DNA of 63,907 nt from Ferrovibrio sp. (GTDB lineage Bacteria; Pseudomonadota; Alphaproteobacteria; Ferrovibrionales; Ferrovibrionaceae). Positions 38,331-46,637 of this stretch are shown here, piece by piece (the first letter of the stretch is position 1; every line of letters starts with the position of its first letter). The stretch spans positions 1 through 63,907 of the forward strand of contig NZ_PEKV01000002.1 in assembly GCF_002796975.1 (NCBI RefSeq). Reading direction: 5' to 3'. A program made the position numbers and the translations under genes. Under the pieces are notes generated by a model that saw only the letters and a list, made by a program, of their open reading frames with translations, had not been told where the DNA came from and made no database searches.

Positions 38331-39596
38331 TCAGCCCTGCGACGGAACCTGGGCGCCGGTCATATCGGCACCAGTCAAATCGGCATTCACCATCTTCGCA
38401 TCGGTGAGGTTGGCATTCACCAGCCGGGCCCGATTGAGTTTGGCGTCGATCAGGTTCGCACCTTTCAGCAGCGCATCCGAGAAATCAGCATCGCTCGCAT
38501 CGGCGGCAGCGAGACTGGCCGACCAGAAACGACCGATCGGCTTGCCGTCCGGACCGCGTAATGGCACCTGACCAAGCTGAGCGCGCGTCAGCAGCGCCTT
38601 CTGCAGGGTCGCACGAGCGAGATTGACGCCGTTGGCCAATGCACCGATCAGATTCGCGCCGGTCAGGTCGGCTTCGGAAAGATCGGTCATCACCAGCGTG
38701 GCATTCTGCAGTTTGGCCCCGGCCAGCTTCGCGCCTTTCAGATTGGCGCCGCTGAGATCCTTATTGGAAAGATCAATGCGTTCCATATTCAGACCGGCGA
38801 GATCGGCACGTGTGCCTTCGCGCCCGTCCGTCTTGATCCACTTCTCATGTTCCTGAAGGATACTGGCGACCGTATCGCCGAAGCTGGCGACGTCGACGAA
38901 CAACTCGGCGCCCGTGAAGTTGGCGGAGTCCATGTCGACGTCTTCCAGAATCGCGCCCTTCAGGTCAGCGCCCTGGAAATCAGCGCCGTCGATCAGCGCC
39001 AGCGACATATCGACGCCGCGCAGGCAGGCACCCTTGAAATCGGCCCCGGCCAGATTGGCCTTGCGCAGGGAAACCTTCGTCAGATTGGCGCGGGAAAGAT
39101 TGGCACCAGCCAGGTTCACCCCATTCATGTTCGAACCGGTCAGGTTCGAACCGCGCAGATTGGCTTCGGCCAGATCGGCGCCCGAGGTGTTGGCCTTCGG
39201 CTTGTTGCCCTGCCCGTCCGGCCCGCCGAAACCGACGCCGTTGTCGGAGGCCTGCATCAGCGCGCCGCCGCGGAAATCGACCCCCATCAGGCGTGCGCCG
39301 GCCAGGGTCGCACCGCGCATCGAAGCGCCGCGCAGGTCGGCCTTGGTCAGGTCGGCCTTGGAAAGGTCGGCGCGTTCCAGGTTGGCGGCAAACAGGTCGG
39401 CTTCCGACAGATTGGTCTCAACCAGCACGGCACGCGACATATTGGCGCCGGACATCTTGGCGGCACGCAGATCGGCACCGCTGAAATCATAACCCTGCAA
39501 ATCTGCCAGCGAGAGATTCAGGCGGGCACCACGGGGACGCTTGGCCAGCCACTCCCGGTGGCGAGCCAGCATCCGTTCTACTTCCATGGGGTTCAT
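38331..39596 (-). CDS. Pentapeptide-repeat protein with duplicated capping units
   Basis: 421 residues built largely of A(D/N)LxxAxL pentapeptide repeats, which fold as a right-handed quadrilateral beta-helix. Two units begin with a helix-like cap: residues 13-28 (HREWLAKRPRGARLNL) and 250-266 (HEKWIKTDGREGTRADL), each followed by repeats, so the protein is a two-part array. A Gly-rich loop at 118-135 interrupts the first part. No toxin, enzyme or export signal. Pentapeptide proteins may mimic DNA or bind partners; function unknown. Confidence 0.85.
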   Translation of the reverse strand: MNPMEVERMLARHREWLAKRPRGARLNLSLADLQGYDFSGADLRAAKMSGANMSRAVLVETNLSEADLFAANLERADLSKADLTKADLRGASMRGATLAGARLMGVDFRGGALMQASDNGVGFGGPDGQGNKPKANTSGADLAEANLRGSNLTGSNMNGVNLAGANLSRANLTKVSLRKANLAGADFKGACLRGVDMSLALIDGADFQGADLKGAILEDVDMDSANFTGAELFVDVASFGDTVASILQEHEKWIKTDGREGTRADLAGLNMERIDLSNKDLSGANLKGAKLAGAKLQNATLVMTDLSEADLTGANLIGALANGVNLARATLQKALLTRAQLGQVPLRGPDGKPIGRFWSASLAAADASDADFSDALLKGANLIDAKLNRARLVNANLTDAKMVNADLTGADMTGAQVPSQG

Positions 39597-39634
39597 ACTG
39601 CCCCTCTGCCCCCTGTTTTCATGCCTTCGGCAGC

Positions 39635-39961
39635 CTATTTCTTCGGCCGCATAAAATCTTCCACGATTTTAATGTTTTTCTCCAGTTCTGCAATCTTTCC
39701 GGTCAGTTCCGCTATTTTTCCCCGCAAACTCTGCATTCCACCAGCAGCACCCTGAACAGCTTCCTTCGCATTCCGGAGTTCGTTTTGAATCTGCTGAACC
39801 GCAGGCCCTTTGGCATCCCGAAGCTTGGCCTGGGCGGCCATGATCTGCTTGTCGAGTTCCGGCCGCTTTTTCGCCAGGGTGGCCAGATCGCCTTCCAGCC
39901 GCGCCTTGTCTTCCTGGTGTTTGCGAATCTGGTCCCGCATCTGGGTTATGGCATCGCTCAC
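39635..39961 (-). CDS. Small coiled-coil protein
   Basis: 108 residues, almost entirely charged helix with heptad spacing (QMRDQIRKHQEDKARLEGDLATLAKKRPELDKQI in successive blocks, and KIAELTGKIAELEKNIKIVEDF at the end). The GTG at 39961 is the start because AAGGAGGG lies five bases upstream; an earlier ATG at 40015 lacks this. It sits 38 bases before the pentapeptide-repeat gene on the same strand, so the two are likely cotranscribed. Function unknown. Confidence 0.7.
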   Translation of the reverse strand: MSDAITQMRDQIRKHQEDKARLEGDLATLAKKRPELDKQIMAAQAKLRDAKGPAVQQIQNELRNAKEAVQGAAGGMQSLRGKIAELTGKIAELEKNIKIVEDFMRPKK

Positions 39962-40072
39962 CCTGCCCTCCTTCACTGACTCGAGGCGGCGCGCCGCCGC
40001 CGAGCCGCCTGTCATAGAGGCTCGGCCGGAAGCCGCCTAGCTATTCAAAAGGCGTAGTCGGGTATCCAGACG

Positions 40073-40828
40073 TCAGCCGCGACCGACGAAAGGCATCTTG
40101 GTCGCCATCACCGTCATGAACAGCACATTGGCATCGAGCGGCAGGCTGGCCATATGGACGACCGCATTGGCGACATGCTCGACATCCATGCGCGGTTCGA
40201 CCCGGATCGAGCCGTCGGGCTGCGGCACACCGTTCTTCATGCGCTCGGTCATGTCAGTGGCGGCATTGCCGATATCGATCTGGCCGACGGCGATGTCATA
40301 GGCCCGTCCGTCCAGTGAGCTGGCCTTGGTCAGGCCGCTGATCGCATGTTTGGTCGAGGTATAAGGCGATGAAAATGGCCGCGGCGCATAGGCCGAGATC
40401 GAGCCGTTGTTGATGATGCGGCCGCCGCGCGGCGCCTGGTCCTTCATGATCCTGAAGGCCTCCTGCGTGCACAGGAACGGACCGGTCAAGTTCACGTCGA
40501 CCACGGCCTTCCACTGCTCGAAGGAGAGGTCTTCCAGCGGCATCGCCGGGGTACCCATGCCCGCATTATTGAACAGCACGTCGAGGCGCCCGAAAGCCTG
40601 CTTGGTCTTGGCGAACAGCGCCTTGACCTGGGCGTGATCGCCAACATCGGTGGCGACAGCGACCGCCTTCACGCCGTGTTTCTCGGCCTCGCGCGCAGTG
40701 GCATCGAGCGCTTCGAGGCGCCGGCCGGCCAGCACCACGTTGTACCCGGCCTTGGCCAGCGCAATCGCCGATGCCTTGCCGATGCCCGTGCCTGCGCCAG
40801 TAACCAGGGCGACCTTTGCCGTTGTCAT
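40073..40828 (-). CDS. Short-chain dehydrogenase/reductase family oxidoreductase
   Basis: 251 residues. The cofactor motif [10 protein letters not shown] is at about 10-19; [11 protein letters not shown] follows; catalytic residues are Ser in [10 protein letters not shown] and Tyr/Lys in YTSTKHA. The basic residue in AGRRLEA suggests NADP(H). The first ATG at 40870 would add 14 residues before the usual VALVTGAG start, so the ATG at 40828 is chosen. It precedes the TRAP/enolase-superfamily cluster and may act on the same substrates, but this is not shown. Confidence 0.9.
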   Translation of the reverse strand: MTTAKVALVTGAGTGIGKASAIALAKAGYNVVLAGRRLEALDATAREAEKHGVKAVAVATDVGDHAQVKALFAKTKQAFGRLDVLFNNAGMGTPAMPLEDLSFEQWKAVVDVNLTGPFLCTQEAFRIMKDQAPRGGRIINNGSISAYAPRPFSSPYTSTKHAISGLTKASSLDGRAYDIAVGQIDIGNAATDMTERMKNGVPQPDGSIRVEPRMDVEHVANAVVHMASLPLDANVLFMTVMATKMPFVGRG

Positions 40829-41021
40829 TGCTGGGGTTCCTCCAAATTTATGTATACCTACAATAGCCAACCGCCTGCCGCGGGGAAGCGCCCGGGCGCG
40901 GCGAAAGACTTGTAAAAACGTCTAATTGATTGATTTCAATGCCGCCAGCCGGACAAGGAGGAGGAGTTCGGCTGGCGGTCACTGCTGCGGAACATTACAG
41001 AAACATTCCACAGGTACGCAT

Positions 41022-42296
41022 TCATCGATACCAGAGCGTTGGCAGGTAGAGCGTGATCTGCGGGAAGATCGAGATCAGCACGAGCACCGTGAGCAACGGG
41101 ATCAAGAATGGCAGCACAGCCATCACCGTGCGGTCGAAGGACATCTTCGCCACCCGCGACAGCACGAACAACACCATACCAACGGGCGGCGTCAGCAGGC
41201 CGATCATCAAGTTGAGCACCATGATGATGCCGAACTGCACGGGATCGATCCCGACCTTCAGCACGGCTGGCATCAGCACCGGCACAAGGATGGAAATCGC
41301 TGCGATGGTCTCCATGAAACAGCCAACGATCAGCAGCAGGACATTGATCAGCAGCAGCAGCATGAGCGGATCGGAGGTGAGCGAGAGCAGCGCCTCGGTC
41401 AACTCATCGGTGATGCGCGTAGTGGTGAGGACCCAACCGAAGAGCGATGCGGCGCCAACCACGATCAGCACGCTGGATGTCGTCTCGATGGTTTCCATCG
41501 AAATCCGATAGAACTGCTTCCAGTTCAGGGACTTGTACAGCAGCGTCCCCAGAATCAGGGCCCAGGCGCAGGCGGCAATGGCCGCTTCCGTCGGGGTGAA
41601 GGCGCCGGTAGCCATGCCACCGATGATGATGGCTGGCGTCAGCAGCGCGGGAATCGCGCCGATGAAGGTGCGCCCCAGCACGGCCCAGTAGAAGCGTTGA
41701 TCGGCACCGATTTTGTGCTTCCAGGCATACCAGGCGACATAGACCATCATGCAGGCGGCCATCAGCAGGCCGGGCAGGAAACCGGCGGCGAACAACTGCC
41801 CGATCGAAACATTCGCCATCACGCCGAAGATCACCATGGGCAGCGAGGGCGGAATGATCGGCCCGATCGTGGAAGATGCGGCCGTGATGCCAACGGCGAA
41901 CTGATCGTTATAGCCATGATCGCGCATTGCCTTGATCTCGATGGTGCCAAGACCACCGGCGTCCGCCACGGCTGTGCCTGACATGCCGGCGAAGATCACC
42001 GAGCCGACCACATTCACATGCCCCAGACCGCCATGCATCCAACCCACAGCGGCGGTGGCGAAATCGTAGATGCGGTTGGTGATGCCGGCCGTGTTCATCA
42101 GGTTACCGGCGAGGATGAAGAACGGTACGGCGATCAGGGGGAAGGAATCGACACCTCCCGCAATGCGGTGCAACACCACAAAATCCGGAATCATGGTTGA
42201 GAAATGGGTATAGGCAAGAGAAGAGCCGGCCAGTGCAATGAAGATCGGCAGCCCGCCAAGCAGCAAGGCGAAGAAAACCGTGAGAAGAAGAGTCAT
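41022..42296 (-). CDS. dctM: TRAP transporter large permease (DctM)
   Basis: 424 residues with about 12 hydrophobic segments, typical length. GLPIFIALAGSSLAYTHF in the first, NLMNTAGITNRIYDFATAAVGWM and VIFAGMSGTAVADAGGLGTIEIKAM (in blocks) and PIIPPSLPMVIFGVMAN are DctM hallmarks, and LTPPVGMVLFVLS near the end. It carries the Na+-coupled substrate path. 10 bases after dctQ; the periplasmic partner dctP is 1.8 kb away on the same strand, separated by the oppositely oriented enolase-superfamily gene. Confidence 0.95.
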   Translation of the reverse strand: MTLLLTVFFALLLGGLPIFIALAGSSLAYTHFSTMIPDFVVLHRIAGGVDSFPLIAVPFFILAGNLMNTAGITNRIYDFATAAVGWMHGGLGHVNVVGSVIFAGMSGTAVADAGGLGTIEIKAMRDHGYNDQFAVGITAASSTIGPIIPPSLPMVIFGVMANVSIGQLFAAGFLPGLLMAACMMVYVAWYAWKHKIGADQRFYWAVLGRTFIGAIPALLTPAIIIGGMATGAFTPTEAAIAACAWALILGTLLYKSLNWKQFYRISMETIETTSSVLIVVGAASLFGWVLTTTRITDELTEALLSLTSDPLMLLLLINVLLLIVGCFMETIAAISILVPVLMPAVLKVGIDPVQFGIIMVLNLMIGLLTPPVGMVLFVLSRVAKMSFDRTVMAVLPFLIPLLTVLVLISIFPQITLYLPTLWYR

Positions 42297-42306
42297 CGAA
42301 AAGCCC

Positions 42307-42855
42307 TCAATCCATAATCAGGGTCTGCTTGGCCGGATCTTCGGCCCAGCGACGCCTGGCATTGGCGATAAACGCCTGCACGGCGCGAAAAAGCATGAGC
42401 AGGCAGCCCAATCCGACGCCGGCGTAGACGATACTCATCGGCCAATCGATTACCGTCATCACCTGGATGTGCATGCGCTCGGTGATGGCGATCGAGAACC
42501 AGAACAGCAGCGCGACGAAACCCACGGTCATCACATCGATGGCGAAACGCAATGGCCGGACGATTTTCTCCGGCATGAAGTGATGCAGCGCCTCGACGCT
42601 GATATGAGTGCCGCGTCGAAAGGAAATCGCAGCGCCGATGAAGGCAACCCAGATCAGCAGGTAGCGCGCAATCTCTTCGGTCCAGGCCAATGAGTCGTTC
42701 AGGATGTAGCGGGTGAAGAACTGCAGAAACACCACGCCAGCCAACACCCAGAAAATGGCGAAGGAAATCCAGTCCTCCGGATGATGCTCGATCTTCACAT
42801 CGGGATCTTCCGCGACGATCAGGTGCAGTGTTTCGTCAGTTGTTTGTTCTGTCAT
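42307..42855 (-). CDS. dctQ: TRAP transporter small permease (DctQ)
   Basis: 182 residues, four membrane helices. WISFAIFWVLAGVVFLQFF, LAWTEEIARYLLIWVAFIGAAISFRRGTHI (blocks) and VDWPMSIVYAG-like (VIDWPMSIVYAGVGLGCLLM) are the family signatures, with the EE...RY motif. ATG at 42855 has GGAAATGAGGAA just upstream. The start is 68 bases from the divergent enolase-superfamily gene. Confidence 0.93.
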   Translation of the reverse strand: MTEQTTDETLHLIVAEDPDVKIEHHPEDWISFAIFWVLAGVVFLQFFTRYILNDSLAWTEEIARYLLIWVAFIGAAISFRRGTHISVEALHHFMPEKIVRPLRFAIDVMTVGFVALLFWFSIAITERMHIQVMTVIDWPMSIVYAGVGLGCLLMLFRAVQAFIANARRRWAEDPAKQTLIMD

Positions 42856-42866
42856 TTCCTCATTTC

Positions 42867-42873
42867 CTTGTAT
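42867..42873. promoter_or_regulatory. CTTGTAT half-site in the dctQM / enolase-superfamily divergent promoter
   Basis: CTTGTAT occurs here once within the 68-base divergent gap. The same heptamer occurs twice upstream of the GntR-family gene at 45963-45969 and 46001-46007. Shared motif suggests a common regulator. Confidence 0.4.
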
Positions 42874-42923
42874 CGATAGCCTTGGCATTCTGTGGCCAGG
42901 TGCGGACTCGGGAGGGAACCTCA

Positions 42924-44030
42924 ATGGCGAAGATAACGCATGTGGAAGTGGCGCAGGTTGATCTGCCGCCGAAGGTGAAGCGAACGGACGCGATCCAGTC
43001 CTTCGTCACCCAGGAAACTCCGATGGTGCGCATTACCACCAGCGACGGCCTGACCGGTACCGGCTATACCTATACCATAGGCACGGGTGGATCGTCCGTG
43101 GTGGCGTTGCTGCGCGACCATCTGGCACCGCGCCTGATCGGCCGCGATCCGGCGCTGATCGAGATGATCTGGAAGGATCTGTTCTTCGCCACGCATGCAA
43201 CGGCCGTGGGCGCGATCACCAGCCTGGCGCTCGCTGCCATCGACACGGCGTTGTGGGATCTCCACTGCCTCGCCGCCAAACGCCCGCTCTGGCAGGAAGC
43301 CGGCGGCGCGCAGGCCGCCGTGCCGGTCTACACCACCGAGGGCGGCTGGCTGCACATCGAGCCCGCCGCGCTGGTCGACGATACGCTGAAAGCCCGCGAG
43401 GCCGGCTTCCGCGGCGCCAAGATCAAGGTCGGGCGACCGCATGTGGCCGAGGACATGGCGCGACTGAGCGCCGTGCGCGAGGCTGTCGGTCCCGCCTTCG
43501 AAATCATGACGGATGCCAACCAGGCTTTCACGGCTGCCGAGGCGATCCGTCGTGCGCGCCAGTTCGAGGCACTCGACCTTGCATGGTTCGAGGAACCGTT
43601 GCCTGCCGAGGATATCGACGGCCATGTGCGTCTTTGCAACGTCACGACGCTGCCCATTGCGGTCGGAGAATCGATCTACCATCCCAGTCTTTTCCGGGAA
43701 TATCTGCAGCAGCGCGCCTGCAGTATCGTGCAGGCCGACGTGGCGCGCATCGGCGGCATCACGCCCTGGCTGAAGGTCGCGCATCTGGCCGAGACCTTCA
43801 ATACGCCGATCTGTCCGCATTTCCTGATGGAACTTCACGTTTCACTCTGTGCCGCAGTACCGAATGCTGCCTGGGTCGAATGGATTCCGCAACTCGACGA
43901 TATCACGCATAACCGGCTCGAAATCGCCGACGGCAAGGCCGTGGCGCCGATGACGCCGGGACTTGGCATCGACTGGAACTGGGAAGCCGTCACCAAGCGG
44001 CAGGCTTTCACCCCAATCGTCATCAGCTAG
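42924..44030 (+). CDS. Mandelate racemase / muconate lactonizing enzyme family protein
   Basis: 368 residues in the enolase superfamily. The KxK pair is Lys166/Lys168 (AKIKVGRP), metal ligands Asp197 (MTDANQAF), Glu223 (WFEEPL) and Glu249 (VGES), with Asp272 (QADVARIGG) and His299 (CPHFLMELH). The full catalytic set of the mandelate-racemase subgroup is present. Likely substrate is a sugar acid delivered by the flanking TRAP transporter, but neither the substrate nor whether it dehydrates, cycloisomerises or racemises can be read. ATG at 42924 follows GGAGGGAA. Confidence 0.93.
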   Translation: MAKITHVEVAQVDLPPKVKRTDAIQSFVTQETPMVRITTSDGLTGTGYTYTIGTGGSSVVALLRDHLAPRLIGRDPALIEMIWKDLFFATHATAVGAITSLALAAIDTALWDLHCLAAKRPLWQEAGGAQAAVPVYTTEGGWLHIEPAALVDDTLKAREAGFRGAKIKVGRPHVAEDMARLSAVREAVGPAFEIMTDANQAFTAAEAIRRARQFEALDLAWFEEPLPAEDIDGHVRLCNVTTLPIAVGESIYHPSLFREYLQQRACSIVQADVARIGGITPWLKVAHLAETFNTPICPHFLMELHVSLCAAVPNAAWVEWIPQLDDITHNRLEIADGKAVAPMTPGLGIDWNWEAVTKRQAFTPIVIS

Positions 44031-44036
44031 TCAGGT

Positions 44037-44066
44037 GCCGGCGGGCCACCTGCATGGCCCGCCGGC
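44037..44066. terminator. 12-bp hairpin between convergent genes
   Basis: GCCGGCGGGCCA and TGGCCCGCCGGC form a perfect 12-bp stem around a six-base loop between the ends of the enolase-superfamily gene and dctP. There is no T tract on either strand, so it is a probable but unproven bidirectional terminator. Confidence 0.5.
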
Positions 44067-44074
44067 AATCCGAC

Positions 44075-45049
44075 TTACTTCAGCGCCTGCAGCGCATCGT
44101 ACTCCGCCTTGCTCCAGCCGGCACCGGCCGAAGCGTCGTTGTGCAGCGGAATCGCAGCCTTGCGGAAGGCCTCGCGATCCGGCGTCACCACGGTCTTGCC
44201 GAGTTTCTTGAACTCGTCGGCCAGGCTCATTTCCGAAGTGCGTATCTTGTCGCTGGCTCGTGCCGCTGCGGCACGAAGCGTTTCCTCGAAGATCTTCTTC
44301 TCGGAATCGTTCAGCTTGGCCCAGACATGGCTGCCGACGATGCTGAGCAGAGACTCGGTGATATGGCCAGTCAGCATGATGTGGCTCTGCACTTCATAGA
44401 ACTTCTTGGCCATGATGGTCGGCAGCGGATTTTCCTGCCCATCCACCGTGCCCTGCTGCAGTGCCAGATACACTTCAGCGAAGGCAATCGGCGTGGCATT
44501 GGCGCCGACCGACTTGGTGAACATGAGGAACAGCGGTGCCGGCGGCACACGCAGCTTCATGCCCTTCATGTCTTCAGGCTTGTTGATCGCCTTGTTGGCG
44601 GTAACATGTCGCTGCCCGTAATAGGTCAGCGCCGTCACCTTGTGCTTCGTCTTCTGCTCGTAGCCCGCGGCGATGTCGCGGAACAGCTTGGAGTCGCGAT
44701 AGGCCTTCCAATGGTCGTAATCACGCAGGATGAACGGCGCATTGGTAATGGCAATCGGCTTGTGGATCGAACCGGCAAAAGCCACGCCGGTATAGATCAT
44801 GTCAACGGTGCCGAGCGTCAGGCCTTCATTGATCTGATTCTCGTTGCCGAGCTGCGACGCCGGGAAGACGTCGATCTGATACTTGTTATTGGTACGCTTC
44901 GCGATCTCACCGGCCGCCCAGACAGCTTCGGTGTGATAGGGTTCGGGCGTCTCGTAGACATGCGCCCATTTCAGCTTGGTCTGCGCCATTGCCGGAGCCG
45001 CAACGGCAAAAGCCGCCACCACTGCCAGACCCGTCATCAACTTTTTCAT
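44075..45049 (-). CDS. dctP: TRAP transporter periplasmic binding protein (DctP)
   Basis: 324 residues with a standard signal peptide (MKKLMTGLAVVAAF..., cleavage near AMAQ at 23). The DctP motifs KMKLRVPPAPLFL-like (KGMKLRVPPAPLFLMF), ATPIAFAEVYLALQQGTVDGQENP and ADEFKKLGKTVVTPDREAFR mark the family; the Arg in LRVP normally binds the substrate carboxylate. It belongs with dctQM and follows gntR by 11 bases, in the same probable transcript. Confidence 0.94.
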   Translation of the reverse strand: MKKLMTGLAVVAAFAVAAPAMAQTKLKWAHVYETPEPYHTEAVWAAGEIAKRTNNKYQIDVFPASQLGNENQINEGLTLGTVDMIYTGVAFAGSIHKPIAITNAPFILRDYDHWKAYRDSKLFRDIAAGYEQKTKHKVTALTYYGQRHVTANKAINKPEDMKGMKLRVPPAPLFLMFTKSVGANATPIAFAEVYLALQQGTVDGQENPLPTIMAKKFYEVQSHIMLTGHITESLLSIVGSHVWAKLNDSEKKIFEETLRAAAARASDKIRTSEMSLADEFKKLGKTVVTPDREAFRKAAIPLHNDASAGAGWSKAEYDALQALK

Positions 45050-45060
45050 GTTTTCTCTCC

Positions 45061-45912
45061 CTAGTTTTTTGGGTTCTTACGCACTTCTGGTTTTCGTCCG
45101 GCAGTGCCGGACAGTACGAACACTCCTGCTTCATCGACAAATAAATCTGCGTTGCGCCGGCGGATTTCCGGCAGGCTATGCTCCAGTCCGTCGAGGTGAT
45201 TGCGCATGGCAGCAACAGCCTTGTCGCCATCGCGTTTTTCCATCGCAGCCAGCACTGCAGCATGCTCCTTGGTCACGCGCATCATGCGGCCACCCTCCGG
45301 CAGCGTCAAATGTCGCATGCGATCGACCTGTACCTTCACCTGGTTGACCAGACGCCAGATGCCCGGATAACCGGCAGCCTCGGCAATAGCGGCGTGAAAA
45401 GCTTCGTCGGCGGCATGGAAGCCGATGCGATCATCCGCCTTCGCCGCTTCGCGCTGACGTTCGACCAGGGCCCACAGGCCGGTGAACTGGCTTTTGGTTG
45501 CGCGCCGGCTGGCCTCGCGCACGGTCACTTCCTCCAGCGCCTTGCGAATGACAATGGCCTCACCGATCTGGGCGTAGGGAATGCGACTGACCGTGGTGCC
45601 GGATTTCGGCACGATCTCGACCAGGCTTTCATCGGCCAGCCGCAACAGCGCCTCGCGCACCGGCGTACGACTGACACCGAAGCTGCTGGCCAGTTCATTC
45701 TCAGACAGGCTGGCGCCGGGTCGAATACGAAGGGCGATAATGTCTTCGTGCAGACGCTCGTAAACCAGAGCGGCGGAGGTCACGCGCGAGAGCAGTGGCG
45801 ACCGCGCACGAGCGGCGGAAGACGTCATCCTGACGCCGGCGCGGCTGCGTACCTGCTTGGTGTCGCGCACCTGTTTGGTGGCTGCTTTGCGCGATGATTG
45901 CGGCTTGGCCAC
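45061..45912 (-). CDS. GntR-family transcriptional regulator, FCD (FadR) type
   Basis: 283 residues. An N-terminal Lys/Arg-rich tail (about 45 residues) precedes the winged helix (VYERLHEDIIALRIRPGASL, ASSFGVSRTPVREALLRL). The C-terminal FCD domain has His/Asp positions for metal or ligand binding (AADEAFHAAIAEAAGYPG, KEHAAVLAAMEKRD). The GTG at 45912 is chosen as it follows GGGAGGATCA; the frame extends further upstream without such a site. Expected to sense a pathway metabolite and control the adjacent TRAP and enolase-superfamily genes. Confidence 0.9.
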   Translation of the reverse strand: MAKPQSSRKAATKQVRDTKQVRSRAGVRMTSSAARARSPLLSRVTSAALVYERLHEDIIALRIRPGASLSENELASSFGVSRTPVREALLRLADESLVEIVPKSGTTVSRIPYAQIGEAIVIRKALEEVTVREASRRATKSQFTGLWALVERQREAAKADDRIGFHAADEAFHAAIAEAAGYPGIWRLVNQVKVQVDRMRHLTLPEGGRMMRVTKEHAAVLAAMEKRDGDKAVAAMRNHLDGLEHSLPEIRRRNADLFVDEAGVFVLSGTAGRKPEVRKNPKN

Positions 45913-45962
45913 TGATCCTCCCTCGAAGCGTCGTTCATGGCGGCACTTCCATTGTTCCATAT

Positions 45963-45974
45963 CTTGTATGCAAG
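45963..45974. promoter_or_regulatory. Near-palindromic CTTGTATGCAAG site upstream of gntR
   Basis: A 12-base near palindrome 51 bases before the GntR-family start. The TTGTATxCAA pattern resembles FCD-class GntR operators (TTGTATACAA). Candidate autoregulatory site. Confidence 0.4.
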
Positions 45975-46000
45975 TTTATCGAAGACGCAAGGCTAATCAG

Positions 46001-46021
46001 CTTGTATCAACGAGGTACAAG
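46001..46021. promoter_or_regulatory. CTTGTA-N9-TACAAG inverted repeat upstream of gntR
   Basis: A perfect 6+6 inverted repeat with a 9-base spacer, using the same CTTGTA arm as the sites at 45963 and 42867. Candidate second operator or distal half of a looped site for the GntR-family regulator. Confidence 0.4.
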
Positions 46022-46053
46022 TTTACCGTTCGGCATGGATTATCTTTGGAAGG

Positions 46054-46130
46054 TGGCGTGCCCTGCTGGATTCGAACCAGCGACCTGCCGCTTAGAAGGC
46101 GGCTGCTCTATCCAACTGAGCTAAGGGCAC
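46054..46130 (-). tRNA. tRNA-Arg (anticodon TCT)
   Basis: Full cloverleaf of 77 bases with encoded CCA: 7-bp acceptor GTGCCCT with AGGGCAC, D arm GCTC/GAGC, anticodon stem GCCGC/GCGGC with loop CTTCTAA giving TCT, T arm GCTGG-TTCGAAT-CCAGC, and discriminator G. Confidence 0.97.
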
Positions 46131-46166
46131 CCAAGGAATCAGACCTGGAAATACAGCCTGCACAAA

Positions 46167-46194
46167 CAAAAAAAACGGCCGGCGAGGCCGGCCG
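46167..46194 (-). terminator. Intrinsic terminator of the NDUFS4-type gene
   Basis: CGGCCGGC and GCCGGCCG form a perfect 8-bp stem around GAG. On the minus strand it is followed by nine T residues (TTTTTTTTT). Sits between the NDUFS4 homologue and tRNA-Arg. Confidence 0.92.
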
Positions 46195-46219
46195 CATCGG
46201 GCGCCTCGCCGGGAACGGT

Positions 46220-46516
46220 TTAGCGAATTCTGGTGTAAGAGAAGTTATCGGCATAGGCACGGCGATTCAGCTTGCGCGCCTGCGGTTCCTCGATTTCGTA
46301 GGTGATGCCCTTCTTGTCGGCATAGGCGACCGCCTCTTCCTTGCTGTCGAACTTCAACGTCAGCTGGCCGAGAGTGCCGGCGGCACCGGTCCAGCCCATC
46401 AGCGGCTCGACGAAGCGGCTGTCGGCGGTGTCGTATTCCAGCACCCATTGCTGGGTCCGTGCCCTGCCGGACTGCATGGCGGTCTTGGTCGGCTGATAGA
46501 TACGGGCCTTGGTCAT
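46220..46516 (-). CDS. Complex I accessory subunit, NDUFS4 family
   Basis: 98 residues. The core ARIYQPTKTAMQSGRARTQQW and the ending QLTLKFDSKEEAVAYADKKGI, YEI and NRRAYADNFSYTR (blocks) match the ETC_C1_NDUFS4 family (mitochondrial 18-kDa subunit), a supernumerary subunit otherwise found in alphaproteobacteria and mitochondria. The ATG at 46516 begins the conserved part; the frame is open to 46609 but that section overlaps the tRNA-Pro gene. Encoded alone, away from the nuo operon, between two tRNA genes. Confidence 0.93.
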   Translation of the reverse strand: MTKARIYQPTKTAMQSGRARTQQWVLEYDTADSRFVEPLMGWTGAAGTLGQLTLKFDSKEEAVAYADKKGITYEIEEPQARKLNRRAYADNFSYTRIR

Positions 46517-46560
46517 CGTCCTGATCCTGGGTCTGCTGATCGGTCTCTCTGGGGCCATTA

Positions 46561-46637
46561 TGGTCGGGGTGACTGGATTCGAACCAGCGACTTCTTGCTC
46601 CCAAAGCAAGCGCTCTACCAGACTGAGCTACACCCCG
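46561..46637 (-). tRNA. tRNA-Pro (anticodon TGG)
   Basis: A 77-base cloverleaf with encoded CCA: acceptor CGGGGTG/CACCCCG, D arm GCTC/GAGC, anticodon stem CTTGC/GCAAG with loop TTTGGGA giving TGG, T arm GCTGG-TTCGAAT-CCAGT (one G-T), and discriminator A. Confidence 0.97.
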
